NCBI RefSeq assembly: GCF_013299185.1
Contig: NZ_JAAFKG010000002.1
Coordinates: forward strand, 65,370 to 129,369
Reading direction: 5' to 3'
Origin: Microcoleus sp. bin48.metabat.b7b8b9.023
GTDB lineage: Bacteria > Cyanobacteriota > Cyanobacteriia > Cyanobacteriales > Microcoleaceae
Length of the DNA stretch: 64,000 nucleotides
The notes under the pieces are model-generated. The model ran no database searches and had not been told where the DNA came from. It worked only from the letters and a program-made list of their open reading frames with translations. How positions within the stretch are numbered: the first letter of the stretch is position 1; each line of letters begins with the position of its first letter. Below are positions 35,952 through 45,896 of this stretch, in pieces. Position numbers and translations under genes: made by a program.

Positions 35952-38900
35952 CTATTGATAACTTTTGCCGATCGGAATTTCGATCGCAAAAGTCGTTCCC
36001 CCTCCGACTTCCGAGAAACAGTCAATCTTGCCCTTGTGCTTTTCTACCACAATCGAGTGCGCGATCGACATTCCCAAGCCAGTACCTTTCCCCACAGCTT
36101 TTGTCGTAAAAAACGGGTTAAAAATGCGATCGATCACCGCCTGCGGAATCCCCGTACCATTGTCCGAAATTTCCACCCTCACAGTGCTCTGGGCCGTGAC
36201 ACCAGTGCAAATCACAATCCGGCCGCTCTTAGTCACTGCTTCTTGAACTGACAACTTGTGATATTGTTCTTCAATAGCATCAATTCCATTAGCAATAATA
36301 TTCATAAACACTTGATTGAGTTGGCTCGCATAGCACTCCACCGGCGGCAGATTCCCGAACTCCTTAATTACCTCAATTTCCGGGCGCCTGTCGTGACTCT
36401 TTAAGCGATGCTGCAAAATCAACAAAGTGCTATTAATTCCCGCGTGAATATCGACAGGCTTCATTGCCGATTCGTCCAGCCGCGAGAAATTTCTCAGCGA
36501 CAGCACAATTTGCCGGATGCGATCGGTTCCCACCTGCATCGAACCTACAAGTTTTCTTAGATCCTCAGTCATGAAATCCAAATCAATCTCTGCAATGCGA
36601 TCGACAATTTTTGCATTAGGTTCGGGATACTCATGTTCGTAAAGATTCAGCAGATCCAGCAACTGTGTAGTATACTGGTGTAGATAAGCAATGTTAGCGT
36701 GAATAAAGTTAACCGGATTATTAACTTCGTGGGCTATGCCTGCAACTAATTGCCCCAAAGAAGACATTTTTTCAGTTTGAATGAGTTGAGATTGAGCAGA
36801 GCGCAATGACCGCAGCGCTGACTCTAGCTCTGTAGCTCTTTCTCTTTCTCGCGCCTCGCTTTGTCGCAGAGCTTCCTCAGCTTGTTTGCGAGTCGTAATA
36901 TCCTGGGCAAATCCAATTATTACCTTTGACTTACCCTGAGAATTTCTGGTAAAAATAGTATCCCGACTTTGCAGCCAAAACCATTCACCGTTTGCGGCCA
37001 GCATCCGGTACTCAATTTCCCTAATTTCGCCATCTTTAATTTCTGCAAAGCTCGCGTGATATTCCAAAACTTTTGGCAAATCTTCGGGGTGGATCAACTG
37101 AGCCATCAGTGATGAACCCATCGCTTTAATTTCATCAAATGTATAGCCAAGAAGCGTGCCAACAGAAGAATTAGCATAGACATTTCGCTGTTCTTCCAAG
37201 TCGTAGAGATACAAAATACCGGGAGTAGCATCGGCAATTTTTTGAATAAACTGCTGGCTCTCTTGTAAAGCTAATTCAGCTTGTTTGCGATCGGTAATAT
37301 CAGTAGTGATGCCGTCCCAAAGAATATCACCGTTTGCTTGAGCTTCAGGACGCGAAATTACCTGAAACCAGCGCATCTTGCCGGAAGGAAGCACCAGCCG
37401 TCCTTCCCACTGCCAAGGTTGCAATTGTTGGGCGGAAACAGCCACAGATTCGTGATAGTGTTGGCGGTCGTCTGGATGAACCAAATCTATTAGCAAAGCG
37501 GAATTTTTCTGCACAGCTTCTGGTTCTAACTCAAACATTTCTCGGGAAGCAGGACTGATGTAAGGGAAACTGACAAAGCCATCTGCACGCAACAAACATT
37601 GATAAATCATTCCCGGCAAATTAGCCGACAGCTTTTGGAATCTTGCTTCACTTTTCCGCAGTGCTTCCTCTGCTTGTTTGCGCTCCGTGATGTCAGTAAT
37701 TGAACCAACGATGCGGACTGCTTTTCCAGATGCGTCCCACAAAGCTTGTCCGCGACTGAGTATCCATTTGTAGGTGCTTTTGTAGCACCACAAGCGGTAT
37801 TCGGTGATGTAATGCGGCGTTTTTTTGTCTAAATGGTCTTGGAAAGCTTGCATTACTAAAGCTAAATCATCGGGATGCGTGTTTCTGTTCCATTCGTCAA
37901 AGTAATCGAGCATTCCGATTTGTTCGTATCCGGTGATTTCCTTAAATCGATCGGACAGAAATATTTCTCTTGTTTGCAAGTTCCAATCCCAAATGCCGTC
38001 ATTGTTACCTTTGAGCGCTAACTGCCAGCGTTCTTCAGTTTGCATCAATTGAGCAGTTCTTTGTTCGACTCTATTTTCTAGTTCTTCATTGAGCTGTTTG
38101 AGACTTTCTTCTGCCTGTTTCCGCTCGATCGCAATTCCTGCTAAATGCCTGACAGATTCTATCAATTGCAGCTCAAATTTTTGGGGAGTGCGCGGTTGGG
38201 CGTAATACATGGCAAAAGTTCCCAAAACTTGACCCCCAGATGAGACAATAGGAGTAGACCAGCAAGCTCTCAGTCCAAAACTCAAGGCTAAATCTCGAAA
38301 GTCTTGCCACAAAGGATCGCTGGCAATATCTGTAACGATCACCTGTTCGCAGCGATAGGCAGCAGTGCCGCAAGAACCGACATTCGGGCCGATGGCTACT
38401 CCATTAATAGCAGCATTATAACTTTCTGGCAAACTGGGCGCGGCTCCGTGCAGCAAATGTTTGCCGTCTGGAGCTAGAATCAAAATCGAACCCATGACAT
38501 TTTTAGATGGCTGTTCGATAATTTTAATTAAAGTAATTAAAGTATCGCAAAGACTTGCGTCCTGAGCAATCATTTCTAAAATTTGTTTTTGACCGTTCAA
38601 CCAATTTTCAGCTTGCTTGCGCTGGGTAATGTCCCGGGCAATCCACAAAGCCGTGTTGTCTTTCATTGGCGAAATGGTAGCAGCAAACCACTTTTTTTCG
38701 CTGCCAATTTCCAGGTGATATTCACAACTCAAAGTTTGATTAGTAGAGACAGCGGTCGTAATTTTGTCCAAAAATAATTCTGCTGTTTCTGGATCGAATA
38801 GATCGTGAATTTTTTTACCTATAACTTCCGCCGGCGGCTTGTACAAAGGTTCGGGATTGGTGGGGGCAATTTTCAGGTAGCGTCCCTCAATATCGAACAC

Positions 38901-40607
38901 AAAAATTACGTCGTTCATGGCAGCCAACAATGCCCGCAATTCTGCTTCTGAAGCTTGCAGGGCGAGTTCAGCTTGTTTGCGATCGCTAATGTCGCGCCCC
39001 ACTCCTTGGTATTCGATCGCCGCACCTCGATCGTCAAAAGTTGCCCTGTCAGTCCACTGTATCCAGCGAATTTCGCCCGTGTCGAGAATTACGCGGTGTT
39101 CCCAGGTAATAGCGGGATTTTGTAGGCTTAAAGAATTGAAAATATCGCTGCACAAGTTTCTATCTTCTTCCCAAATCAAAGGCATAAAACAATTGCCGAT
39201 CAGCTCCGATCGCGATTTATTGAAATAGCGGCAGTAGGCATCGTTGACAAAAGTCACAACTCCGCTGGGCAAGAAACGGCAAATAAGTTCGGTTTGGTCT
39301 TCAATAATTGCCCGATAGCGAGATTCGCTCGCTTGCAGCGCGGCTTCTGCTAGGATGCGATCGCTAATGTCTGTACCGACGAACAGCAGCCCGATCGATC
39401 GCCCTTTGGAATCGACCACAGGTTTGTTTCTCCAGGCTATCCAGACTTTTTCCCCATTGCGGCGGATGTTTTCATTTTCGTGTTTGAAGTATTTGTCCGG
39501 CTGTGCCAAACAGTCTCGAATCATTATGGCTAACTGATTTTCCGACAATGTGGCCGGATCTACAATTGTGCCGATCGCACTTTTGCCAAGAATTTCTGCT
39601 TGTGAATAGCCGAAAAAATTTTCCGCAAACTCATTAAAAAAAGTAATCTTGCCTTCATTGTCTAACTGCACAATCATGCTGTTAGCGTTCTCAACCAGTT
39701 GCCGGTACTTAGCTTCGCTCGATCGCAGCATCGATAGGCCGTACATCCCCGTAAAAACCGCCACCCCGCTCAAAACTGCCAGCAAGCCGCCTCCTGAGAG
39801 CAACCACCCCCGCAGCGGCGAATTCTCGGGCCATCCTCCCGCGGGAATTGCTGCCAACTGCCAGGAACCGTTGGGCAAAATCACTTCCAACACCACCGGA
39901 TTGTTCTGAAAAATCGACTCGTCGCCGAAAAACACCTCGCCTGACACTCCCTTCGCGTCTTTCCCCCGCACAGCGTATTGCACCTTGGCTGAGGGATCGT
40001 TGAGTCCCGCCTCCTCAAGCAGGACATTTTTTTCGAGGATCACACCGATCAACCCCCAGTAAACTCCTGTTTCGGGCTCGGCGTCGGGGGGGGTCAGAAA
40101 AATTGGCGATCGGCTGACGAAGCCCACGCCTCCCTCCAATAATTGCACGGGCCCAGCAAGCAAAGTTTTTCTGGTGCGGATCGCATCTTCGACCATTTGC
40201 CGCTGTTTGGGTAGCGCCATCAAGTCAACCCCGATCGCCTTTTCATTTCCATCCTTCGGATAAATATCTGCGATCGTCGTCCCTTTAACTAAAGTGATGT
40301 TGCGAATGCCGGTTTGTTGTGCCAGCAAAATTCTCGCAGTAGCTGCAAACTCGGCTGCGGTGATGTCTGGGTTGTGGGAAATGTCAGCTACCAATCCCCG
40401 GATCAAAAATAGCCGGGAATTCAAAGAACCTTCCAACTTTGAGCGGACTGTGCTGAGCCGATCGATCGTACTAGCGCGGTTGTGTTGCAAAAATCGCTCT
40501 TGTTCCGATCGGTCTAAAATGCCAACTCCGACCAAAATTGCTACTAATGCCGAAAATGCTGCTAAATACGGTGAAATTTGGAATTTTTTCAGCTTAAAGT
40601 ATTCCAT
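35952..40607 (-). CDS. CHASE/multi-PAS/GAF hybrid-free sensor histidine kinase
   Basis: About 1551 aa from ATG 40607 (MEYFKLKKF); a TTG at 40622 is less likely. Domain order: TM helix (about 10-28), CHASE extracytoplasmic domain (about 55-265), second TM helix (about 270-295), three PAS domains (about 300-670), a GAF domain (about 675-835), coiled coil, three more PAS domains (about 850-1240), then HisKA and HATPase. The phosphate-accepting His is in AGIAHEVNNPV. ATP-lid motifs LNQVFMNIIANGIDA, DNGTGIP, FFTTKAVGKGTGLGMS are intact. DRKQAE linkers between PAS units are near-identical. No receiver domain and no adjacent response regulator, so the partner is elsewhere. Signal unknown. Confidence 0.9.
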   Translation of the reverse strand: MEYFKLKKFQISPYLAAFSALVAILVGVGILDRSEQERFLQHNRASTIDRLSTVRSKLEGSLNSRLFLIRGLVADISHNPDITAAEFAATARILLAQQTGIRNITLVKGTTIADIYPKDGNEKAIGVDLMALPKQRQMVEDAIRTRKTLLAGPVQLLEGGVGFVSRSPIFLTPPDAEPETGVYWGLIGVILEKNVLLEEAGLNDPSAKVQYAVRGKDAKGVSGEVFFGDESIFQNNPVVLEVILPNGSWQLAAIPAGGWPENSPLRGWLLSGGGLLAVLSGVAVFTGMYGLSMLRSSEAKYRQLVENANSMIVQLDNEGKITFFNEFAENFFGYSQAEILGKSAIGTIVDPATLSENQLAIMIRDCLAQPDKYFKHENENIRRNGEKVWIAWRNKPVVDSKGRSIGLLFVGTDISDRILAEAALQASESRYRAIIEDQTELICRFLPSGVVTFVNDAYCRYFNKSRSELIGNCFMPLIWEEDRNLCSDIFNSLSLQNPAITWEHRVILDTGEIRWIQWTDRATFDDRGAAIEYQGVGRDISDRKQAELALQASEAELRALLAAMNDVIFVFDIEGRYLKIAPTNPEPLYKPPAEVIGKKIHDLFDPETAELFLDKITTAVSTNQTLSCEYHLEIGSEKKWFAATISPMKDNTALWIARDITQRKQAENWLNGQKQILEMIAQDASLCDTLITLIKIIEQPSKNVMGSILILAPDGKHLLHGAAPSLPESYNAAINGVAIGPNVGSCGTAAYRCEQVIVTDIASDPLWQDFRDLALSFGLRACWSTPIVSSGGQVLGTFAMYYAQPRTPQKFELQLIESVRHLAGIAIERKQAEESLKQLNEELENRVEQRTAQLMQTEERWQLALKGNNDGIWDWNLQTREIFLSDRFKEITGYEQIGMLDYFDEWNRNTHPDDLALVMQAFQDHLDKKTPHYITEYRLWCYKSTYKWILSRGQALWDASGKAVRIVGSITDITERKQAEEALRKSEARFQKLSANLPGMIYQCLLRADGFVSFPYISPASREMFELEPEAVQKNSALLIDLVHPDDRQHYHESVAVSAQQLQPWQWEGRLVLPSGKMRWFQVISRPEAQANGDILWDGITTDITDRKQAELALQESQQFIQKIADATPGILYLYDLEEQRNVYANSSVGTLLGYTFDEIKAMGSSLMAQLIHPEDLPKVLEYHASFAEIKDGEIREIEYRMLAANGEWFWLQSRDTIFTRNSQGKSKVIIGFAQDITTRKQAEEALRQSEARERERATELESALRSLRSAQSQLIQTEKMSSLGQLVAGIAHEVNNPVNFIHANIAYLHQYTTQLLDLLNLYEHEYPEPNAKIVDRIAEIDLDFMTEDLRKLVGSMQVGTDRIRQIVLSLRNFSRLDESAMKPVDIHAGINSTLLILQHRLKSHDRRPEIEVIKEFGNLPPVECYASQLNQVFMNIIANGIDAIEEQYHKLSVQEAVTKSGRIVICTGVTAQSTVRVEISDNGTGIPQAVIDRIFNPFFTTKAVGKGTGLGMSIAHSIVVEKHKGKIDCFSEVGGGTTFAIEIPIGKSYQ

Positions 40608-41133
40608 CTGTCGGCAGTTCAACTATATTTTTAAGTCTTTAGATATATTTATTTTAGTTTCATTTTTCTAGGCAGATGCAAGATTTCCGGCAGACGGGGC
40701 TTTTCACAAGCCTGCACGAGTTTTGTGTGTTCTAAGCTGTTGTACCTCTAAAATTGTTTATTTCAATTCCCTCGCACATTCTCCCCATTGGTGTCAACTT
40801 AAGGTCAAAAACTTTTGTATTTTTCGTTCGCAGCCGAAGCCAGATCCCCCTAAATCCCCCTTAAGAAGGGGGACTTTGAGTGCTTCTTGTCCCCCCCGAC
40901 CTAAGGGTTAGGGGGGATCTGGCATTAATCACCAGACAGAAGACTGGAATTACGTTTGACGTGTTTGTTGACACCAATTCCTTCTCCCCCTCTCCCACTC
41001 TCCCACTCTCCCACTCTCCCCATCTCCCCAACTCCAGACTCGCGCACCCGAAACACGGGATTTGTTGGCTAAAATAAGGTTAGCAATAATTTTTGTCAGT
41101 GCTGGGCGCTAATCATTACATAGGGGCAATTTG
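40608..41133. other. Intergenic, hairpin and CTCCCAC repeats
   Basis: A GATCCCCCTAAATCCCCCTT palindrome with complement TTAGGGGGGATC (40840-40921), CTCTCCCACTCTCCCAC heptamers (40984-41030), unique sequence otherwise. AGGGG at 41122-41126 is the tldD ribosome binding site. Confidence 0.6.
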
Positions 41134-42501
41134 ATGCAGGAACAGTTGATGGAAGCGATCGCACCTTACCGCGATCGAGTAGATTATCTAGAAGTTCGCC
41201 TCGAACAAAGCGAGTCAACAGCCATTAGTTTTCGCGGCCCTCAGTTAGATGCAGTCAACCGCAGTTTCAGTCTAGCCGGCGGCATCCGCGCCTGCCACAA
41301 AGGCGGCTGGAGTTTTGTAACATTTAACGGTTTAGCTGAATTAAAAGCCCGGATTGAAGAAGCTGTCGTGCAGTCTCGTTTGGTAGGTAGCGAAAAAACT
41401 GTACTAGCAGATGTAACTCCGATTCAAGATTATGTCGCGGTGGAATTTGGTCGCGATCCGCGATCGATTACTTTAGCCGAAAAGCGCAAGTTGCTCGAAT
41501 CTTACAACCAATTGCTGTTAGATATCGACCCGCGAATTCAAACCACAATGGCCGGTTACAGCGATCGATTCGGGATTACTTATTTTGTAAATTCTCAAGG
41601 AACTTGCATCGCTCAAGAGCGTTTGGACGTGACGGGGCGGTTTGGGGCGATCGCCCGTGGAGAAGGTGGTGTCGTTCGCCAAGGGTTTGAATCGATTCAT
41701 TCGCGATCGGATTACGATGTCTTGACAAATATTGAAGATCGTGTTAAGAGTGCGGCCGTTCGAGCGGTGAGCCAATTAGAAGCAAAACCGGTAAAAGGCG
41801 GCCAGTATCCAGTGATTTTAGACCCTTATTTGTCGGGGGTATTTATTCACGAAGCTTTCGGCCATTTGTCGGAAGCTGACGGCATTTACGAAAACCCGAA
41901 AATGCAGGAATTGTTGACTTTGGGCAAGCCTGTGGCGATCGAACAATTGAACGTAATTGACGATGCAACATTGCCGGGATTGCCGGGAACTCTCAAATAC
42001 GACGACGAAGGAGTGCCTGCTCAGTGCAAGCATTTAATTAAAAATGGAGTTTTAGCAGCTCGGATGCACAATCGCGAGACTGCGGGCAAAATGGGCGAAG
42101 CTCCGACGGGAAATGCCCGGGCCTTGAGCGCTACTTTTATGCCATTGGTGCGGATGACTAATACTGCGATCGAATCTGGCGAACATTCTTTTGACGAAAT
42201 GGTGGGCGACATTGAAGAAGGAGTCTATGCAGTACGGATGTTGGGAGGACAAACCAACGGCGAAATGTTTACCTTTGCAGCAGCCGAAGGCTTCATGATT
42301 CGCAACGGCAAATTGGCCGAACCGGTGAGTGATGTCACGTTAAGCGGCAACGTATTTCAGACATTAAAGGATATTGAGTCGATCGGCAACGACTCAGTTT
42401 ATGCCTACGGCGGCTGTGGAAAAGGTGGCCAAAGCGGTTTAGCTGTCAGCGTCGGCGGCCCCCATTTACGGATCAAAAATGTTGTAGTCGGAGGCAGATA
42501 A
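41134..42501 (+). CDS. tldD: TldD, metalloprotease subunit
   Basis: 455 aa from ATG 41134 with AGGGG eight bases upstream; TTG at 41131 is in frame. TldD with TldE forms a Zn protease that trims peptides such as microcin leader segments. The zinc motif is FIHEAFGHLSEADG (HExxxH, about residue 236-241), the hallmark of TldD. Downstream conserved piece AYGGCGKGGQSGLAVSVGGP is intact. Its partner tldE is at 54648-55943 on the opposite strand. Next door, no obvious substrate peptide gene was recognised, except possibly the 49-aa gene at 42846, for which there is no evidence of processing. Confidence 0.94.
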   Translation: MQEQLMEAIAPYRDRVDYLEVRLEQSESTAISFRGPQLDAVNRSFSLAGGIRACHKGGWSFVTFNGLAELKARIEEAVVQSRLVGSEKTVLADVTPIQDYVAVEFGRDPRSITLAEKRKLLESYNQLLLDIDPRIQTTMAGYSDRFGITYFVNSQGTCIAQERLDVTGRFGAIARGEGGVVRQGFESIHSRSDYDVLTNIEDRVKSAAVRAVSQLEAKPVKGGQYPVILDPYLSGVFIHEAFGHLSEADGIYENPKMQELLTLGKPVAIEQLNVIDDATLPGLPGTLKYDDEGVPAQCKHLIKNGVLAARMHNRETAGKMGEAPTGNARALSATFMPLVRMTNTAIESGEHSFDEMVGDIEEGVYAVRMLGGQTNGEMFTFAAAEGFMIRNGKLAEPVSDVTLSGNVFQTLKDIESIGNDSVYAYGGCGKGGQSGLAVSVGGPHLRIKNVVVGGR

Positions 42502-42539
42502 TATAGCTTTTCGAGCTTTGATATGAGGTACTCATGGGG

Positions 42540-42598
42540 ATAGGGCATAGGGCATAGGGCATAGGGCATTGGGCATAGGGCATAGGGCATAGGGCATA
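42540..42598. repeat. GGCATAG heptamer array
   Basis: About eight copies of GCATAGG, one as GCATTGG. The reverse version CCCTATG occurs at 54560-54642. Confidence 0.9.
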
Positions 42599-42700
42599 CC
42601 TCACTTTTTTTAGAACCGCTATATAAAAACTGTTGAGTTTTGAATTTTGAGTTTTTTACTCAACAGTTTTTATCCCCGTCGGCGCACCCAACAGTTCAAT

Positions 42701-42737
42701 AAAAAACCCGGTTTCTTGAAGAAACCGGGTTTTTTTC
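42701..42737. terminator. Perfect bidirectional terminator-like palindrome
   Basis: AAAAAACCCGGTTTCTT (42701-42717) and AAGAAACCGGGTTTTTT form a perfect hairpin flanked by A and T runs. It lies between tldD (200 bp upstream) and the 49-aa gene (110 bp downstream), so it can stop both. It is of the same family as 12293-12357. Confidence 0.8.
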
Positions 42738-42845
42738 TACCAACTAAGAGAGGAGTGAAAAATTATCGGGTAGAGGTTGCGGGAATTCTGCATTTCTCAC
42801 GCAACCCTCTCAACCAAACTACGGGCTAATTTTAGTCGCAGCGAC

Positions 42846-42995
42846 TTAAAGCTGTCTCATCTCATCTTCCAGCACCCGAACCAAATCTTGATTGCCACTG
42901 GCTCTAGCGACTTCAATGCGGTGCATCAGTTGCTTTTGAATGTTAGCGCGGTGGGTTTCAGCAATTTTTTTTACGTTTTGGCGATTTGTGTTCAT
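42846..42995 (-). CDS. 49-aa conserved-looking small protein
   Basis: ATG 42995 is preceded by AAGGAACGTTCACC, a good ribosome binding site, and the frame runs 49 codons to TAA at 42846. The protein is charged and helical (MNTNRQNVKKIAETHRANIQ, then KQLMHRIEVARASGNQDLVR, VLEDEMRQL). A TATATT -10-like word is at about 43040. No family recognised. It looks real because of its ribosome binding site, its clean boundaries and the terminator facing it; a toxin/antitoxin, stress or small adaptor role would be speculation. Confidence 0.65.
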   Translation of the reverse strand: MNTNRQNVKKIAETHRANIQKQLMHRIEVARASGNQDLVRVLEDEMRQL

Positions 42996-43206
42996 GGTGA
43001 ACGTTCCTTATATTAAATTTGGTGTAACTCCTACTTCTTTAATATAGCGCAAAATTTCAAAAAGTATCTAAATTTACAAAAAGTTTACAGTTATTGACCG
43101 ATCGACCACAATAGTGTATACTCCTTGGCATAAGTCAATAGCGATATCTTGACATTTCCGATAATTTAAATAGTAGAGTTAGGTAAGCTTCTCGCTTTCC
43201 AAATCC

Positions 43207-43598
43207 AGGGTACGCAGCCGCGCTTCAGCGCTCTTAGGTACGTAGTTGCGCTTCAGCGCTCTTAGGTACGTAGTTGCGCTTCAGCGCTCTTAGGTACGTA
43301 GTTGCGCTTCAGCGCTCCGAGGTACGTAGTTGCGCTTCAGCGCTCTTAGGTACGTAGTTGCGCTTCAGCGCTCTTAGGTACGTAGTTGCGCTTCAGCGCT
43401 CTTAGGTACGTAGTTGCGCTTCAGCGCTCTTAGGTACGTTGTTGCGCTTCAGCGCTCCGAGGTACGCAGCCGCGATGAAAGCGCTCTTTGCTCTTAGGTA
43501 CGCAGCCGCGATGAAAGCGCTCTTTGCTCTTAGGTACGCAGCCGCGATGAAAGCGCTCTTTGACATAGATAAAAGCGCTTAAGCGCAACAACATACCT
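43207..43598. repeat. 28-bp array ending at the bioF stop codon
   Basis: About 13 head-to-tail units; the consensus 28-bp unit is GGTACGTAGTTGCGCTTCAG plus CGCTCTTA. The first and last three units carry CAGCCGCGATGAAAGCGCTCTTTG variants. The array closes with the complementary arm AAGCGCAACAACATACCT, ending at 43598, the first base of the bioF stop codon. There are no unique spacers, so this is not a CRISPR. Confidence 0.95.
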
Positions 43599-44770
43599 CA
43601 GTCAAAACTGAAAACTTGCCCCAGCGCCTCTAGCAAATGGTGAAGGTGTGCGAGCTCGTGAGTTGCCATCAGCGAAATCCGAATGCGGCTGACACTGACA
43701 GTCGGAGGGCGAATCGCCACAGCCAAAATACCCATTTCCTTGAGTTGGCTGCTAACTGCTAAAGCTGTGGCTGCATCTTTTAACAGCAGACTGAAAATTG
43801 GGGAGAGGGAATTGCTAATTGGTAATTGGCGATTGGTAATCGCCCCATATTTGAAAGTTTCAATATTTTGTTGCAACCGAACTCGGCGCTCTGGTTCTTG
43901 CTGTACAATTCTCACAGCTTCCAAAGCAGCCGCCGTGTCAGCCGGCGTCAATGCTGTAGTATAAATCCAACTCGCGGCTCGATTGCGGAGAAAATCAATT
44001 AAAGCAGCAGAGCCCGCAACGTAGCCGCCCAAACTTCCCAAAGCTTTGCTAAGCGTGCCAACTTGAATTAGTGGCAATCCCTTACAGCCGAAATGTTCTG
44101 CACAACCGGCACCGCTAGCACCGAAAACTCCTGTAGCGTGAGCTTCATCTACTAATACCATACAGTTAAATTGCTCGCCCAAAGCTAACAACTCCGGCAG
44201 CGGACACAAGTCCCCATCCATGCTAAAGACGCTATCGGTAATAATTAAACACTTGCGGAATTTAACGCGATTTTCCTCTAGCTTGGCTTTTAAATCTTCA
44301 AGATTGCAGTGATTGTACTCTAGCGCTGTTGCACGGCTGAGTATGGCTCCATTTTTGAGACTCGAATGATTGTACTTGTCAGATAATATCAAATCGCGCT
44401 GGCCGACAACTGATGCGATCGCCCCTAAATTCGCTAAATACCCAGAACTGAATACTAAAGCGTCTTCAGTTTGTTTTAAATTAGCAATAGCCAGTTCTAG
44501 CTGTCGGTGCAAATCGCGGTGTCCGCCCACTAACCTCGAACCCGTTGCACCCGTACCAAATTCCTTAGTTGCAGCCATCGCCGCTTGAATCAACCTGTCA
44601 TCGCCGGCAAGTCCCAGATAATCGTTGCTGGCAAAGTTAATCAGCCAACGGCTTGCTAATTTTACCACAGGCCCCGGACAGCTTTCGATCAATTGTGGCG
44701 ATCGATACCAATCGGCCCGGCGAACAGTGTCCAGGGACTTCTCTAGCCAAGCATAAGGGTCTGCATTCAT
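43598..44770 (-). CDS. bioF: 8-amino-7-oxononanoate synthase
   Basis: 390 aa. PLP enzyme condensing pimeloyl-ACP/CoA with alanine in biotin synthesis. Motifs: [47 protein letters not shown] (PLP Asp and His), and [13 protein letters not shown] with the Schiff-base Lys. Length and order fit BioF; the related 2-amino-3-ketobutyrate CoA ligase is possible, but the glycine-rich and N-terminal regions favour BioF. No other bio gene is near. The ATG at 44770 is 66 bp from the divergent DHH gene. Confidence 0.88.
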   Translation of the reverse strand: MNADPYAWLEKSLDTVRRADWYRSPQLIESCPGPVVKLASRWLINFASNDYLGLAGDDRLIQAAMAATKEFGTGATGSRLVGGHRDLHRQLELAIANLKQTEDALVFSSGYLANLGAIASVVGQRDLILSDKYNHSSLKNGAILSRATALEYNHCNLEDLKAKLEENRVKFRKCLIITDSVFSMDGDLCPLPELLALGEQFNCMVLVDEAHATGVFGASGAGCAEHFGCKGLPLIQVGTLSKALGSLGGYVAGSAALIDFLRNRAASWIYTTALTPADTAAALEAVRIVQQEPERRVRLQQNIETFKYGAITNRQLPISNSLSPIFSLLLKDAATALAVSSQLKEMGILAVAIRPPTVSVSRIRISLMATHELAHLHHLLEALGQVFSFD

Positions 44771-44836
44771 ATTGTCCAGCGATCGAGTAATAAGTTATAT
44801 TGTCTTATAATCAGTCCCTGCCTATCAGAGAAGCAT

Positions 44837-45772
44837 ATGCCACTCACTAAAAAATACAGATTAGTCACCCGCAGTGATTTTGACGGTCTTGTCTGTGCCG
44901 TTTTACTCAAAGAACTCGATATGATAGACGAGATTAAATTCGTGCATCCTAAAGATATGCAGGATGGAAAAATCGAAATAACAAATAACGATATTACCAC
45001 CAATTTACCATATGTTGAGGGAGTTCATCTAGCTTTCGACCACCATTTTAGCGAAACTCTCAGACATGAAAAAATCAAAATCAACCACATCATTGACCCC
45101 TATGCAGCTTCCGCAGCCAGAGTGCTGTACAAATATTATGGAGGCAAAGCAAAGTTTCCTGATATTTCCGAAGCGATGATGCTAGCAGTTGACAAAGCAG
45201 ACTCCGCTCAATTTGCCAAAGAAGAGGTTTTGCAACCGGAAGAATGGGTGCTGTTAAACTTCTTGATGGACGCCCGCACCGGCTTGGGCAGGTTTAAAGA
45301 ATTTACGGTTTCCAATTATCAGTTAATGATGGAGTTAATCGATTACTGCAAAAATCATACCATCGATGAAATCTTGCAGCTTCCTGATGTGAAAGAAAGA
45401 GTAGACCTTTACTTCGATCAATCTGAAAAATTTGAAGACCAAATACAGCGTTGCGCCAAAGTTTACGATCATTTAGTCGTTTTGGATTTGCGTAACGAAG
45501 ATGTGATTTATGCCGGAAATCGTTTTGCAATTTACGCTTTGTACCCCGAGTGCAATATTTCGATTCACGCACTGTGGGGACTGAAGCAACAAAACACTGT
45601 TTTCGCCGTTGGCAAATCAATCTTCAACAAAACTTCTCAAACTAATATTGGGGAGTTAATGTTAAAATATGGTGGGGGCGGCCACCGGAATGCGGGAACT
45701 TGTCAGATTGAAAATGATAAAGCTAGTAAAGTTTTGAAAGAGTTAATTGCCCAGATTGAGCAAAAGGGTTGA
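44837..45772 (+). CDS. DHH/DHHA1 family phosphoesterase
   Basis: 311 aa. N-terminal DHH domain: RLVTRSDFDGLVCAVLL, FDHHFSETLR (DHH metal triad), IIDPYAASAARVLY. C-terminal DHHA1: GGGGHRNAGTCQI (glycine-rich substrate loop). The group includes oligoribonucleases/pAp phosphatases and exopolyphosphatases. Both metal sites are intact. The substrate cannot be set from sequence alone. ATG 44837, no strong ribosome binding site, divergent from bioF. Confidence 0.85.
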   Translation: MPLTKKYRLVTRSDFDGLVCAVLLKELDMIDEIKFVHPKDMQDGKIEITNNDITTNLPYVEGVHLAFDHHFSETLRHEKIKINHIIDPYAASAARVLYKYYGGKAKFPDISEAMMLAVDKADSAQFAKEEVLQPEEWVLLNFLMDARTGLGRFKEFTVSNYQLMMELIDYCKNHTIDEILQLPDVKERVDLYFDQSEKFEDQIQRCAKVYDHLVVLDLRNEDVIYAGNRFAIYALYPECNISIHALWGLKQQNTVFAVGKSIFNKTSQTNIGELMLKYGGGGHRNAGTCQIENDKASKVLKELIAQIEQKG

Positions 45773-45799
45773 ATTAAATTAACTTGATATTTTTTGCAG

Positions 45800-45895
45800 T
45801 CAGGACTTGAGTCTTTGATGATTTAAATTTTCAGGACTGAAGTCCTTACTACAAAAGGGAATGTTTAGGACTCAAGTCCTTGCTGCTAGCGGGAG
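45800..45895. repeat. CAGGACT..AGTCC repeats
   Basis: Three variants of CAGGACTTGAGTC / AGGACTGAAGTCCTTACTAC / AGGACTCAAGTCCTTGC in the 120 bp between the DHH gene and the next minus-strand gene. Confidence 0.75.
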
Positions 45896-45896
45896 T

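Noticed and set aside
43207-43598. CRISPR-like array
   Set aside because: Units are contiguous 28-bp repeats without unique spacers, and no cas gene is in the window.
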